From: Clostridia bacterium
GTDB lineage: Bacteria > Bacillota > Clostridia > Oscillospirales > SIG627
NCBI GenBank assembly: GCA_017440805.1
Contig: JAFSGN010000022.1
Span: forward strand, 1-60,224
Reading direction: 5' to 3'
DNA: 60,224 bases
A program made the position numbers and the translations under genes. Of the stretch, positions 24,166 through 32,361 are shown in pieces. The notes under the pieces were generated by a model, which saw nothing but the letters and a program-made list of their open reading frames with translations, was not told where the DNA came from and made no database searches. How positions within the stretch are numbered: the first letter of the stretch is position 1; each line of letters starts with the position of its first letter.

Positions 24166-26463
24166 CTATTCAATACCGATTGCTTTTAATGCCTCAAGTT
24201 GCATAGTATAAAGTTTGAAATACCCGCCCTGAGCAGCGATAAGTTCTGAATGAGTACCACACTCTGTTATTTTGCCGTTCTCAATTACAATCAGTTTTTT
24301 TGCATCTCTCAGGGTAGAAAGACGGTGTGCAATAATAAGTGTAGTACAATTTTTTGTTATTCGAGTTATTGAGTTTTGTATCATGCGTTCTGTTTCTGTA
24401 TCCATTGCCGCTGTTGCTTCATCAAGAATAAGTATTTTGGGTTTCTTCAGTATCGCTCTTGCTATTGAAAGACGCTGTTTTTCACCGCCGGACAGTTCTC
24501 TGTTGCCAAATCCGATTTGTGTATTGTAGCCATCAGGATATTTCATTATAAAGGAATGAGCACCTGCATTCTTTGATGCTTCAATAATTTCTTCATATGA
24601 CGCATCAGGTTTGGCATAACGGATATTTTCTAATATTGAGCCTCTGAAAAAATATGTTTCTTGTGATACTATAGCAATATTGTTGTGTAAATCCGCAAAA
24701 CTAATATTTCTAATATTTATTCCGTCGATAAGAATTTCACCGCTGTCTGTATCATAAAGACGGGTGAGAAGATTTGCGAGAGTCGATTTACCTGCACCTG
24801 TTTTACCAACAATTCCAAGAGTTTCTCCGGATTTAATTTCAAATGACATATCGCTGATTACAGGCCTGTTTTTCACATAGGAAAAACAAACATTTCTAAA
24901 TTCAACATTACCGGATATTCCGTGAATAGAAACGGCATTGCTTGATTCTTTTACATCCGGTTCTGTATCCATAATTTCAAACATACGAGAAACGGCATTA
25001 AGACAATCAGCCCACCAATTTGTCACCTCTGCCAAGAAATCAAGGGGGCCATATATCATTCCCATAAATGCTGTGTAGGTCATAAGTTCGCCATATTGCA
25101 TTTTCCCTTTTATGACCAAATAACCGCCATATGCCCAGATAATATAAGAACCTATTCCCATAAAATAATATATAAGAGGAAAAACAGAATTTTGCGCTAT
25201 CGCAAGTGAGGTCTTTGCGTCTGAACTGCTTTTGCTATGGCGGTTAAAGCGAATAAGTTCGGACTTTTCTCTGGCAAAGACTTTTACAATTCTCATCCCG
25301 GATATTACATCCGTAATTACAGCATTAAAAGACCGGTTTTTTGAAAAACTTTTAGCATGAAGTTTTCGGAAATATTTAAGTATTATCTTATAACATATTA
25401 CAAAAACAGGTACAGGAATCAGAGTCAGAAATGTCAGAATCGGACTCATAGTAAACATTAATACCGCAATTCCGATAAATTGAAAAATATTTGTCACAAG
25501 ATAAGGAAAACCGTCGCAGAAAAACCAATATAGAGTTTCTGCATCATTATTTATTCTTGTCATTAAACCACCGGTCTGACGACTGGTAAAAAATCCTAAT
25601 GAGAGTTTACCTATAGAGTTGAAAATTTCCTTCTTTAAATCGTATGTAACCCTTGCCGCAATTTTAGAATGCATGATGCCGTTTAAAACGGTAAACAGAG
25701 AGGATAAAATGTTCGTTCCAATCATAACAGTCAAAAGGAGGCCAAGTTGACCATAGAAATCGCCGCCAACCTTTAAAACATCATCATACATTACCGTACC
25801 GCTTATATATGGGATAATTATACTGAGTAAAGTTGAGAGAATAATGCCAAGAAAAAGCAGGAAAATACAAATGCTGTATCGTTTGAAAAAGGGAAGGAGT
25901 CGTGCAATCAGTTTTCCTTTTTTCATACATCTAGTGCAAATTTTTCGTTCGGGCTCGGGAAATCTTGTACCACATTGCGGGCAGAAAAGTTCTTTATTGC
26001 GATTTTCTTTAATTTCGCCGATATCACCGTTTTTAATCATATTGTTTGCATATGAGGAAAAAGAAAAAGCGTTTTGTTTATTTGAAAAAGTACAATAAAA
26101 AACAACTTCTTTATCATCTTCGGTTTCTGCCACAAGACGACAAGAAGAAATAAGTTCTTCAACTTTTAATTTTTTAATCTTTTTCAGTTCAAAACACCGG
26201 AAATTATACTCTGTATATGTAGTTTCAAGTTTTTTCCCAAACGATAAAAATCTGTCGGCAAATGACATATAGGGCTTTTCCTTCAGATTTTTTGTCAGCG
26301 TAAGGCAGCATATTTCGTTATCAGTAAGAACAACCCAATTATCATAGAAAAATTGGCATGTATCAAGATCGCTCATCATACATACCGCTATATTTTCTTT
26401 CAGTATACCTTTGTCCCGAAAAATTTCAAGAACTTTGTCGGGAATTTTTTCAAGTTCTATCAT
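24166..26463 (-). CDS. Second ABC exporter with N-terminal extra domain and zinc ribbon
   Basis: 765 residues, organised like the exporter at 21297-23537: an N-terminal beta-rich domain (about 1-150, perhaps PH-like), a zinc ribbon at about 160-180 (CPQCGTRFP ... CTRC), membrane domain about 190-490, and an ATPase with GKTGAGKST (about 554), LSGGEKQR, ILILDEATAA and AHRLST. The N-terminal domains of the two proteins are alike in position but differ in sequence, so they look like old paralogues forming a heterodimer. The start overlaps the stop of the S26 peptidase gene (ATGA). Substrate is unknown. Confidence 0.87.
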   Translation of the reverse strand: MIELEKIPDKVLEIFRDKGILKENIAVCMMSDLDTCQFFYDNWVVLTDNEICCLTLTKNLKEKPYMSFADRFLSFGKKLETTYTEYNFRCFELKKIKKLKVEELISSCRLVAETEDDKEVVFYCTFSNKQNAFSFSSYANNMIKNGDIGEIKENRNKELFCPQCGTRFPEPERKICTRCMKKGKLIARLLPFFKRYSICIFLLFLGIILSTLLSIIIPYISGTVMYDDVLKVGGDFYGQLGLLLTVMIGTNILSSLFTVLNGIMHSKIAARVTYDLKKEIFNSIGKLSLGFFTSRQTGGLMTRINNDAETLYWFFCDGFPYLVTNIFQFIGIAVLMFTMSPILTFLTLIPVPVFVICYKIILKYFRKLHAKSFSKNRSFNAVITDVISGMRIVKVFAREKSELIRFNRHSKSSSDAKTSLAIAQNSVFPLIYYFMGIGSYIIWAYGGYLVIKGKMQYGELMTYTAFMGMIYGPLDFLAEVTNWWADCLNAVSRMFEIMDTEPDVKESSNAVSIHGISGNVEFRNVCFSYVKNRPVISDMSFEIKSGETLGIVGKTGAGKSTLANLLTRLYDTDSGEILIDGINIRNISFADLHNNIAIVSQETYFFRGSILENIRYAKPDASYEEIIEASKNAGAHSFIMKYPDGYNTQIGFGNRELSGGEKQRLSIARAILKKPKILILDEATAAMDTETERMIQNSITRITKNCTTLIIAHRLSTLRDAKKLIVIENGKITECGTHSELIAAQGGYFKLYTMQLEALKAIGIE

Positions 26464-26939
26464 GTCTTCTGTTTCTTTTTGTTGTATTTATTTTTTATTT
26501 CCGATAACACTGTTCTGGTTTTAAAATATATTGCTCGGAGCGGACGTATAAACACCCATATTCTGGAATAAATTTTGTAAATAGGATTTTGACAGTCTAC
26601 ATATTTACCATTTCTTTTGATGGCTGTCATAACGGCAATAATTTGTTCGTCGGTTACACCGTATTCTTTGGTATATTGATGGTCTCCGCAGAGTATGTAG
26701 CCACTGATGTCTTTTCCGATTATACGATGTAAGACAAAACTTCCGTCGGTCCTTCTGTATAAAGGAATATCGTATTTTTTCAATTCAGATACACATTTTC
26801 TCAGATAAACAACATCTGTTTTGTTATGTATCAGCGGAAGCATACTACTCCCTGATGGAGTAAAAGAAACTTCCTTGCCGCTGTTAAGCATTTCTTCCAT
26901 CAGCGGAAGCATTTGTTCCATAGAAACATTTCTTTTCAT
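26460..26939 (-). CDS. S24/S26 (signal-peptidase-like) protein
   Basis: 159 residues. The motif PSGSSMLPLI holds the S26 nucleophile Ser before Met, and VLHRIIG supplies a His at the place used by ER-type/SipW-type signal peptidases instead of Lys. CGDHQYTKEYG is the third conserved box. There is no N-terminal membrane anchor; a basic/hydrophobic stretch (about 120-140) near the C-terminus could touch the membrane. It could trim a leader or process a cargo of the exporters. ATG overlaps the PqqD-like stop (ATGA), and its own stop overlaps the exporter start. Activity is inferred. Confidence 0.78.
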   Translation of the reverse strand: MKRNVSMEQMLPLMEEMLNSGKEVSFTPSGSSMLPLIHNKTDVVYLRKCVSELKKYDIPLYRRTDGSFVLHRIIGKDISGYILCGDHQYTKEYGVTDEQIIAVMTAIKRNGKYVDCQNPIYKIYSRIWVFIRPLRAIYFKTRTVLSEIKNKYNKKKQKT

Positions 26940-27202
26940 TGCTCTAAAATACCGGCACGAATGAGATTGTCCGTAAAACTCTTAACATCTTTTCCGGCTG
27001 TTTCCACATCAACATCATATTCTTCAAGCAAAGCGGATATAAGTTGGTCCTGGGTTGCACCATCCTCAAGTTTTTTCCATAAGAGAACACCCGTCTCGCT
27101 CAGTGTAATCATTCCGTTGAATGTCACGGAATTTGAACCTACGGGAACAGCAACAGTACTGCCTGCAACTTCTCTTAAAATAAAGCCGGATTTAATTTTC
27201 AT
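26936..27202 (-). CDS. PqqD-like protein (RiPP recognition element fold)
   Basis: 88 residues: a short beta region (SGFILREVAGSTVAVPVG), then TLSETGVLLWKKLEDGAT, LISALLEEYDVDVETAGKDV and FTDNLIRAGIL, the winged-helix pattern of PqqD/RRE proteins. In RiPP pathways such domains grip the leader peptide and present it to modifying enzymes. It lies between an HprK-like gene and an S26 peptidase gene, a combination seen in some peptide-maturation cassettes. No precursor peptide or modifying enzyme is recognisable beside it. Confidence 0.86.
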   Translation of the reverse strand: MKIKSGFILREVAGSTVAVPVGSNSVTFNGMITLSETGVLLWKKLEDGATQDQLISALLEEYDVDVETAGKDVKSFTDNLIRAGILEQ

Positions 27203-27258
27203 ACAATCTCCATTCTATCAAAAAAGATAAAAGATAATAATATAATCTGCGTAATATT

Positions 27259-27975
27259 TTAATTGTGTAATGGTTTCATTGCGTCATAAGCCGTTTGAGC
27301 AGCCTCACATGACATATTACATTTGAGACGATAAAACTTTGAAGAAGCAAGAAAATCATTGAAAAGAGCAAGTAAAATATCGACATCTTCAACGCTGGAA
27401 GGACGGTAGGTCTGCGAATAAAGTTCAGTGAATGCCTGTAAAGATGTAATAGGGGATATCGAATTTGTTTCTGAACGATTCAAAAGTGCAACTCCGGCAA
27501 TAGGAACGCAAATATTAATGTTTTTATCCGTTTTTCCGCTCCAGGGTGAGCCGGACGCACAAAAAACATCATTTTGCTTTAAAATCAATGGTTTATCATC
27601 ATTAAGAATGCGGGCGTTGTTTTCGCCAAAATTCTTCTGCCAAAAAGATGTATGAGTTGATTTTCCTGTACCACAGTCCGCCGAAAAAAGATATGCATAC
27701 CCGTTATATACAACGGCAGAGGAGTGAAGCACAAAAACACCATGCTTTAAAATTTTACGATTAAAATCGTATCCTGTCCAGATATATTCAATCTCATCCG
27801 GTGTCAGGTGAGGATTTTCTTTGATTTGATTTTCAAGAAAGTCGTCGGGAACTTTAATTTTTATGACGCATGGCTCGTTACCGTCGTATTCATAATCAAC
27901 GCCTTGTTTTTCCAGTATTGAATTAAAAAATTCAACTTCGGTAACAAGCCCTGCAATTTTATATCTTTTAATCAT
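27259..27975 (-). CDS. HprK-like P-loop kinase-fold protein
   Basis: 238 residues. The N-terminal part (about 1-75) is unassigned. Then LHSSAVVYNGYAYLFSADCG with Walker A CGTGKSTHT (about 100-108), an acidic LNDDKPLI motif and the SPWSGKT loop typical of HPr-kinase/PEP-carboxykinase-like P-loop proteins. Related stand-alone HprK-like proteins accompany PqqD-like proteins in peptide cassettes, and lasso-peptide versions phosphorylate the precursor. True HPr kinase is unlikely because the usual N-terminal domain and C-terminal signature are absent. Its start overlaps the SLH-protein end by 8 nt. Confidence 0.8.
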   Translation of the reverse strand: MIKRYKIAGLVTEVEFFNSILEKQGVDYEYDGNEPCVIKIKVPDDFLENQIKENPHLTPDEIEYIWTGYDFNRKILKHGVFVLHSSAVVYNGYAYLFSADCGTGKSTHTSFWQKNFGENNARILNDDKPLILKQNDVFCASGSPWSGKTDKNINICVPIAGVALLNRSETNSISPITSLQAFTELYSQTYRPSSVEDVDILLALFNDFLASSKFYRLKCNMSCEAAQTAYDAMKPLHN

Positions 27976-28993
27976 TGTTTAGTGTGGAATCAGATTCATC
28001 TGATTGAGGGTATGTTATTGTGCTTTCTGAGTTATTAACAAAATTTACAACAGAAGCAGCAGAAATGTCTACATACAGACCGTTGCCAACAACAATAATG
28101 TTGTTATATGTTCCGGTTATAACAGTGCTCTTTCCACCCCTGATAATAATCCGGTCATTTGAAGATGAATCGGTGATTGTAAATGAATTTCCTGCGCCTT
28201 CTCCCACAAAAACATCTCCTGAGAACTTCGCTTTATTAAAGACAACACCCGGAACACGCACAACGATATTTCCGCTGGGAGCCTGCGAATATACGCCGGA
28301 TTCATTGATGTAAGTATCAACAAGATTTTTCATCACCTGTGCAAATTCAGCGCGAGTTATGGGATTTTTGGGATTAATATATCCACCGGAACCTGATATA
28401 TATCCATTTCCGATGAGCGAAGCGGTTGCGTCTTTTGCCCAGTCTGCAACATCATCTTTGTCGGGAAAACTGTCAAGTACAGATGTATCATATCCGGAAA
28501 TAGAGAATGCTCTTGAAATTACCGTGAAAACTTCCTGGCGGGTAATTGTGTCGTCAGGTCTAATTACTCCGGTACCGTCACCGCGGAAAATTCCCATAGC
28601 AACGGAAATCGCCATATTCTTATAATACCATTTATCGCTTGAAAGGTCTACAAAACCTGAAACATCTGCCTCTTCGGTTGCACCAAAAGCACGAACCATT
28701 ATTGTTGCAAGTTGTGCTCTTGTGAGATTGTCTTTGGGAAGAATTTTTCCGTCCGAACCCGAGAGAAGTCCATTCTGAACCGCTTTAACAAGTGCTTCGG
28801 TTGACCAGTCATTCGGAATATCGGGATATTTTCTCATTATGGCAGCCGAAGAATTAGGGTCGGCGTCTGCAAGTGCATCAAGCCATGATTGCGGAATCTG
28901 AACAGATGCTTCCTCCTGTGCAAAAACAGAAAAAGAGGAAACGATGATTAAAACAGTAAGGAAAGTAATAAGTGATTTTGCATACAATTTCAT
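27968..28993 (-). CDS. Secreted SLH-domain protein, first gene of the export operon
   Basis: 341 residues from ATG 28993, chosen because GGAGGT stands 5 nt upstream and a clean signal peptide follows (about 1-25, ending VFA/QEEA). Three SLH modules (about 65-235) with LTRAQLATIMVRAFG, ITRQEVFTVISRAF and ITRAEFAQVMKNLV. The C-terminal part (about 245-330) is beta-rich, reminiscent of short beta-helical rungs (DVFVGEGAGNSFTITD, IIIRGGKSTVITG). It would be surface anchored, giving the operon an outside component. Confidence 0.85.
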   Translation of the reverse strand: MKLYAKSLITFLTVLIIVSSFSVFAQEEASVQIPQSWLDALADADPNSSAAIMRKYPDIPNDWSTEALVKAVQNGLLSGSDGKILPKDNLTRAQLATIMVRAFGATEEADVSGFVDLSSDKWYYKNMAISVAMGIFRGDGTGVIRPDDTITRQEVFTVISRAFSISGYDTSVLDSFPDKDDVADWAKDATASLIGNGYISGSGGYINPKNPITRAEFAQVMKNLVDTYINESGVYSQAPSGNIVVRVPGVVFNKAKFSGDVFVGEGAGNSFTITDSSSNDRIIIRGGKSTVITGTYNNIIVVGNGLYVDISAASVVNFVNNSESTITYPQSDESDSTLNND

Positions 28994-29035
28994 ATGTACC
29001 TCCAGTGTAAATTGACAAATTTTCATCTATACAAT

Positions 29036-29064
29036 ATTGTAACACATTTATTTACATATGTCAA
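29036..29064 (-). promoter_or_regulatory. Sigma-A promoter of the eight-gene export operon
   Basis: Minus strand TTGACA (29064-29059), 17-bp spacer, TACAAT (29041-29036), about 40 bp before the SLH-protein ATG. It suggests vegetative expression. Confidence 0.78.
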
Positions 29065-29190
29065 TTGGAAAGATTTAAAATATTAACCGCAATTTAAAAC
29101 TTTTCGTAAATTATAGAATATTAAAAAATAAACATTTTTTGTGTTACGCACTTTAAAATGATATGAAAATATTAATTTTTTGTGAAACTA

Positions 29191-29220
29191 TTGACAAAAC
29201 CCATAGAGTTGTTGTATAAT
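29191..29220 (+). promoter_or_regulatory. Sigma-A promoter of rpmH operon
   Basis: TTGACA 29191-29196, 18-bp spacer, TATAAT 29215-29220, about 47 bp before rpmH. Confidence 0.8.
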
Positions 29221-29267
29221 ATTACTTGTTTAATAATGCATTTTACTGTAAGGAGGGATTGTGCACA

Positions 29268-29408
29268 ATGGCAATGAAGAGAACATACCAACCCAAAAAG
29301 CGTCAGAGAAAAATGGAGCATGGCTTCCGCAAAAGAATGAAGACTGCCAATGGCAGAAAAGTGCTCAAGAGACGCAAGGCAAAAGGAAGAGCAAGACTCT
29401 CTTACTAA
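29268..29408 (+). CDS. rpmH: 50S ribosomal protein L34
   Basis: 46 residues: [31 protein letters not shown] and the Arg/Lys-rich [13 protein letters not shown], unmistakable L34. ATG 29268 has AGGAGG 11 nt upstream; ATG 29274 would give the textbook MKRTYQP start but is 17 nt from the SD. First gene of rpmH-rnpA-yidD-yidC-jag. dnaA, usually next to rpmH in Firmicutes, is not here. Confidence 0.96.
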   Translation: MAMKRTYQPKKRQRKMEHGFRKRMKTANGRKVLKRRKAKGRARLSY

Positions 29409-29418
29409 TCGGGTCGAT

Positions 29419-29440
29419 AAACCTCCTGACGGGGGTTTTT
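29419..29440 (+). terminator. Hairpin terminator/attenuator between rpmH and rnpA
   Basis: AAACCTCC pairs with GGGGGTTT (one G-U) around TGAC, followed by TT. Probably lowers rnpA expression relative to rpmH. Confidence 0.7.
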
Positions 29441-29456
29441 CCTTTAATGGGGCAAT

Positions 29457-29804
29457 ATGGGTAAAATTTTTACAATTAAGCAAAACGGGCAGTTTTCCCG
29501 TGCTTTCTGTAAGGGCATAAATATAGTTGGTAAAAACATTGTTGTTTATGCCCTTAAATGTAAAAATGCAAAAGAAAGCAAAATAGGCATTACAGTCAAT
29601 AAGAAACTCGGAGATGCAGTTCAACGGAACCGTGTCAAGCGCTTGATAAAAGAGGCATACAGAACACTGCTCCAGACTGAACCGAAAATTGTTGATGAAA
29701 AATATATTTTTGTATTTGTTGCAAGAGCACGATGTTTCAATAAAAAAGTAAAAATGCAGCATATACGACGCGATATTAAAAATGCGCTTGAAAAATTAAA
29801 CTGA
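29457..29804 (+). CDS. rnpA: Ribonuclease P protein component
   Basis: 115 residues. It binds the RNase P RNA for tRNA 5' maturation. Family marks: [13 protein letters not shown] at the start, [20 protein letters not shown] with the RNR box, LIKEAYR, and [13 protein letters not shown]. Normal length and normal position after rpmH. The next gene, yidD, begins 4 bp after its stop. Confidence 0.96.
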   Translation: MGKIFTIKQNGQFSRAFCKGINIVGKNIVVYALKCKNAKESKIGITVNKKLGDAVQRNRVKRLIKEAYRTLLQTEPKIVDEKYIFVFVARARCFNKKVKMQHIRRDIKNALEKLN

Positions 29805-29808
29805 TATT

Positions 29809-30018
29809 ATGAAATATGCATTCATATTACTTATACACATTTACAGAAAAATAGTTTCGCCGTTGTTTCCGCCGTGTTGCCGTTTTACACCTACATGTTC
29901 GCAATATGCAATAGATGCATTAAAGAAATATGGTGTCGTTAAAGGCATGGTGTTGATTGTATGGCGCCTTTTGCGTTGTAATCCTTTTTCAAAAGGTGGA
30001 TATGACCCTGTTCCGTAA
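29809..30018 (+). CDS. yidD: Membrane protein insertion efficiency factor
   Basis: 69 residues: [26 protein letters not shown] then [10 protein letters not shown] and [17 protein letters not shown], all YidD hallmarks including the Cys residues. Helps YidC-dependent membrane insertion; sits between rnpA and yidC as usual. Confidence 0.96.
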   Translation: MKYAFILLIHIYRKIVSPLFPPCCRFTPTCSQYAIDALKKYGVVKGMVLIVWRLLRCNPFSKGGYDPVP

Positions 30019-30074
30019 TATCAGGTTAAAAGAACAAATTTAATTAATTTATATAATAATTTGGAGTAAACACA

Positions 30075-31163
30075 GTGGGTATTTGGGAAATTATTTGTAT
30101 GCCGTTTGGCTATTTAATAAAATTTTGCTATAATTTAACGGGAAGTTATGCGATAGCATTGTTCTTATTTGCTTTTGTCGTTAAAATTATACTGTTCCCG
30201 TTTGGTATCAAGCAACAAAAGAACACAATTAAACAAGCAAAAATGCGTCCGAAAGAACAAGCAATAAGAAATAAATATGCCGGACGCACCGATCAAGCAA
30301 CACAGCAGAAAATGCAACAGGAAATCATGGATTTATATCAAAAAGAAGGGTATAATCCCGCAGGCGGATGTTTGCCTCTTATGATACAAATGCCGATAAT
30401 TTTTGCACTTTACAGTGTTGTAAGAAACCCTCTCACATATATTTCGGGTATTGTGCCTGATACACTTGCGAAAATTAAAGAAATTGCAGCCGGAATAATA
30501 AACAATGGTGCTCAGGTCACAGAGAACCAACTTAAAACTCTTGATGAAATTAATTTAATAAGCCCAATAACTTCAAATCCTGAAGCATTTGAAAATCTTA
30601 TTGATGTTACTATGCTTCCTGATATGAATTTGTTCGGCTTTAGTCTGGCAGACAAGCCCTCTTGGGAAACCTTATTTGTTACCGGAATATTTTTGATTCC
30701 GTTGTTTGTGCTCGTTACCGGTTATTTACAGCAATTTATTATTCAGAAATTATCTTATTCTCCGTCGCCTGAAGCAGCAAAGCAAATGAAAACAATGAAT
30801 ATGGTTATGCCTCTTATGTCGGTTTGGTTTTCTTTTATGCTTCCTGCTGCACTGGGTTTATATTGGGCATTTCAAAACATTCTTGCAATAGTACAACAGT
30901 ATATACTTTACAAAATGTATCCTATTCCCGTAATCACCGAGGAGCAAATAAAAGAAGCAGAGCGTGAAATGAGAGCATCAAAAAGAAACAATGCAAGAGT
31001 TGCTCCCGACAAACGCCGCTCACTCATATATGATGATGACGATAACACATCAAATTCAGCAAATCCCGGTGTTGTTAAGCCATCGAATAAATCTGAAAAA
31101 GAAACAGATAAAGGTATTATATCACAGGCACCTCTCAAAGAAGATATGAATACTGATAAATAA
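30075..31163 (+). CDS. yidC: Membrane protein insertase YidC/OxaA
   Basis: 362 residues from GTG 30075 (GGAG 8 nt upstream). About five membrane segments: the first near 15-35, cytoplasmic hairpin with KQQKNTIKQAKMRPKEQ, then GGCLPLMIQMPIIFALYSVVR, and late segments including LMSVWFSFMLPAALGLYW. The C-terminal tail (about 290-362) is charged. It inserts membrane proteins with or without Sec; in Gram-positives the sporulation form is SpoIIIJ. It lies just before jag as expected. Confidence 0.95.
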   Translation: MGIWEIICMPFGYLIKFCYNLTGSYAIALFLFAFVVKIILFPFGIKQQKNTIKQAKMRPKEQAIRNKYAGRTDQATQQKMQQEIMDLYQKEGYNPAGGCLPLMIQMPIIFALYSVVRNPLTYISGIVPDTLAKIKEIAAGIINNGAQVTENQLKTLDEINLISPITSNPEAFENLIDVTMLPDMNLFGFSLADKPSWETLFVTGIFLIPLFVLVTGYLQQFIIQKLSYSPSPEAAKQMKTMNMVMPLMSVWFSFMLPAALGLYWAFQNILAIVQQYILYKMYPIPVITEEQIKEAEREMRASKRNNARVAPDKRRSLIYDDDDNTSNSANPGVVKPSNKSEKETDKGIISQAPLKEDMNTDK

Positions 31164-31184
31164 TTTATGTTTCGGAGGCACAAA

Positions 31185-31991
31185 TTGATTAAAGAAATTA
31201 TTGTTACAGCCAAAACGGTTGAAGAGGCTGTAAAAATCGGTGCTGAAAAATTAGGCATCAATTTGACAAAAGCTGAAAATGAAGTTTTAGAACAACCCAA
31301 AAAAGGAATATTGGGTATTGGTGCGCAAGATGCAAAAGTAAGAATATTTTTCGAATGCACTCCCGCTGATGCTGCAGAAAATTTTGTACGGCAATATTTG
31401 ACCGATATGAACATTGAGGGATATGAAATCATTACCCAATCCAGCAAAGATGATATAAGTATTTCTATTTTTGGCGGAGATATGGGTGTAATTATCGGTC
31501 GACACGGAGATGTTTTGGATGCACTTCAGTATCTTGCAAATCTTTCTGCAAACCGTGTTACAGAAAAATTGGTCCGTGTAACTGTTGATGTTGAAAATTA
31601 TCGTTCCAAACGAGAAGAAACTTTACGGACACTTGCACGACGCATGGCACAGAAGGCAATTAAAGCAGGAAGAAATATTTCTCTTGAACCAATGAGTGCC
31701 CATGAGCGCCGTATTATTCATTCGGAAATACAGGATATAGAAGGTGTTACAACTTTTTCGGTAGGCAGTGATAGTGACAGACGCATTGTCATTTCTCCCG
31801 AAAAGAAGAACTCTTCTTCTGACGATACACAAAATCAGAAACAGAGAGGGACAACACATAAGAAAAAAGTTGTTCTTCCTGAGATTACATTACCCCCTGT
31901 AAAGCGTGAACCGATTGTAAAAGCAAAAAGTATTGATGAACTTAATTTAGGCGACCCCGACGACGGAATTGAATTTAATCCCGAAGTATAA
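31185..31991 (+). CDS. jag: Jag/KhpB RNA-binding protein (SpoIIIJ-associated)
   Basis: 268 residues from TTG 31185; CGGAGG at 31173-31178 fits this start better than the in-frame ATG 31167, which precedes the SD. Jag-N domain (about 1-55, with KGILGIGAQDAKVRI), KH domain (about 75-150, VIIGRHGDVLDALQYL) and R3H domain (about 150-210, LARRMAQKAIKAGRNISLEPM, ERRIIH). The tail is Lys-rich. KhpB binds RNA with KhpA and influences cell division and sporulation. Normally mnmE follows; here it does not. Confidence 0.93.
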   Translation: MIKEIIVTAKTVEEAVKIGAEKLGINLTKAENEVLEQPKKGILGIGAQDAKVRIFFECTPADAAENFVRQYLTDMNIEGYEIITQSSKDDISISIFGGDMGVIIGRHGDVLDALQYLANLSANRVTEKLVRVTVDVENYRSKREETLRTLARRMAQKAIKAGRNISLEPMSAHERRIIHSEIQDIEGVTTFSVGSDSDRRIVISPEKKNSSSDDTQNQKQRGTTHKKKVVLPEITLPPVKREPIVKAKSIDELNLGDPDDGIEFNPEV

Positions 31992-32032
31992 TTTACCATT
32001 GTTGTATACTATATAATTTTTTAGTCAATAAT

Positions 32033-32052
32033 ACCTCCAAAGTCTTGGAGGT
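32033..32052 (+). promoter_or_regulatory. Hairpin enclosing the ribosome-binding site of the next gene
   Basis: ACCTCCAA (32033-32040) pairs perfectly with TTGGAGGT (32045-32052). The right arm is the SD of the gene starting at GTG 32059, so folding would mask it. No T tract follows, so it is not a usual terminator. Confidence 0.45.
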
Positions 32053-32058
32053 GTTGTT

Positions 32059-32361
32059 GTGATTAAGGGTTGCAATAAAAGAGTCGTTATTATTAAAAAT
32101 CCCGGAAGTGATTTTTTTGAAGAAGCATATTTTATACTAAAAGAACGAATTTCACTCCCTAAGGATAACACTGCATCGTATGAAACAAAAATGATTGATG
32201 AGGCAAACCGGATAATTTCGGACAGTATGATTACAAAACTTTGCTCTTCTGTTACGACAAGAAAAAAAGATACCGCAAAGTTTTCAACGACGGCTGTGTT
32301 TGTCATGGGGATGTTTACATCTATCCTGATAATAACATTATGTAAATTAGTTTTATTTTAA
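32059..32361 (+). CDS. Small protein with C-terminal membrane helix, unknown function
   Basis: 100 residues from GTG 32059, SD GGAGGT 6 nt upstream. The soluble N-terminal part (about 1-72) contains VVIIKNPGSDFFEEAYFILKER and a run of charged residues; one membrane helix follows (about 76-98). I do not recognise a family. Its stop overlaps the ATG of a still smaller membrane ORF. It sits between jag and RNase J. Confidence 0.65.
   Translation: MIKGCNKRVVIIKNPGSDFFEEAYFILKERISLPKDNTASYETKMIDEANRIISDSMITKLCSSVTTRKKDTAKFSTTAVFVMGMFTSILIITLCKLVLF

Noticed and set aside
21297..26463. Cyanophycin biosynthesis cluster
   Set aside because: DUF1854 and exporters are alike, but there is no cyanophycin synthetase or cyanophycinase in the window.
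27259..27975. Genuine HPr kinase/phosphorylase (hprK)
   Set aside because: The N-terminal HprK domain and the C-terminal signature are absent; only the P-loop core is shared.
29027..29267. Replication origin next to rpmH
   Set aside because: No cluster of TTATCCACA-like DnaA boxes and no dnaA; only two divergent promoters are seen.
29172..29762. 196-codon open frame on the minus strand
   Set aside because: It crosses rpmH and rnpA in antisense and would destroy the rpmH promoter logic; no SD.
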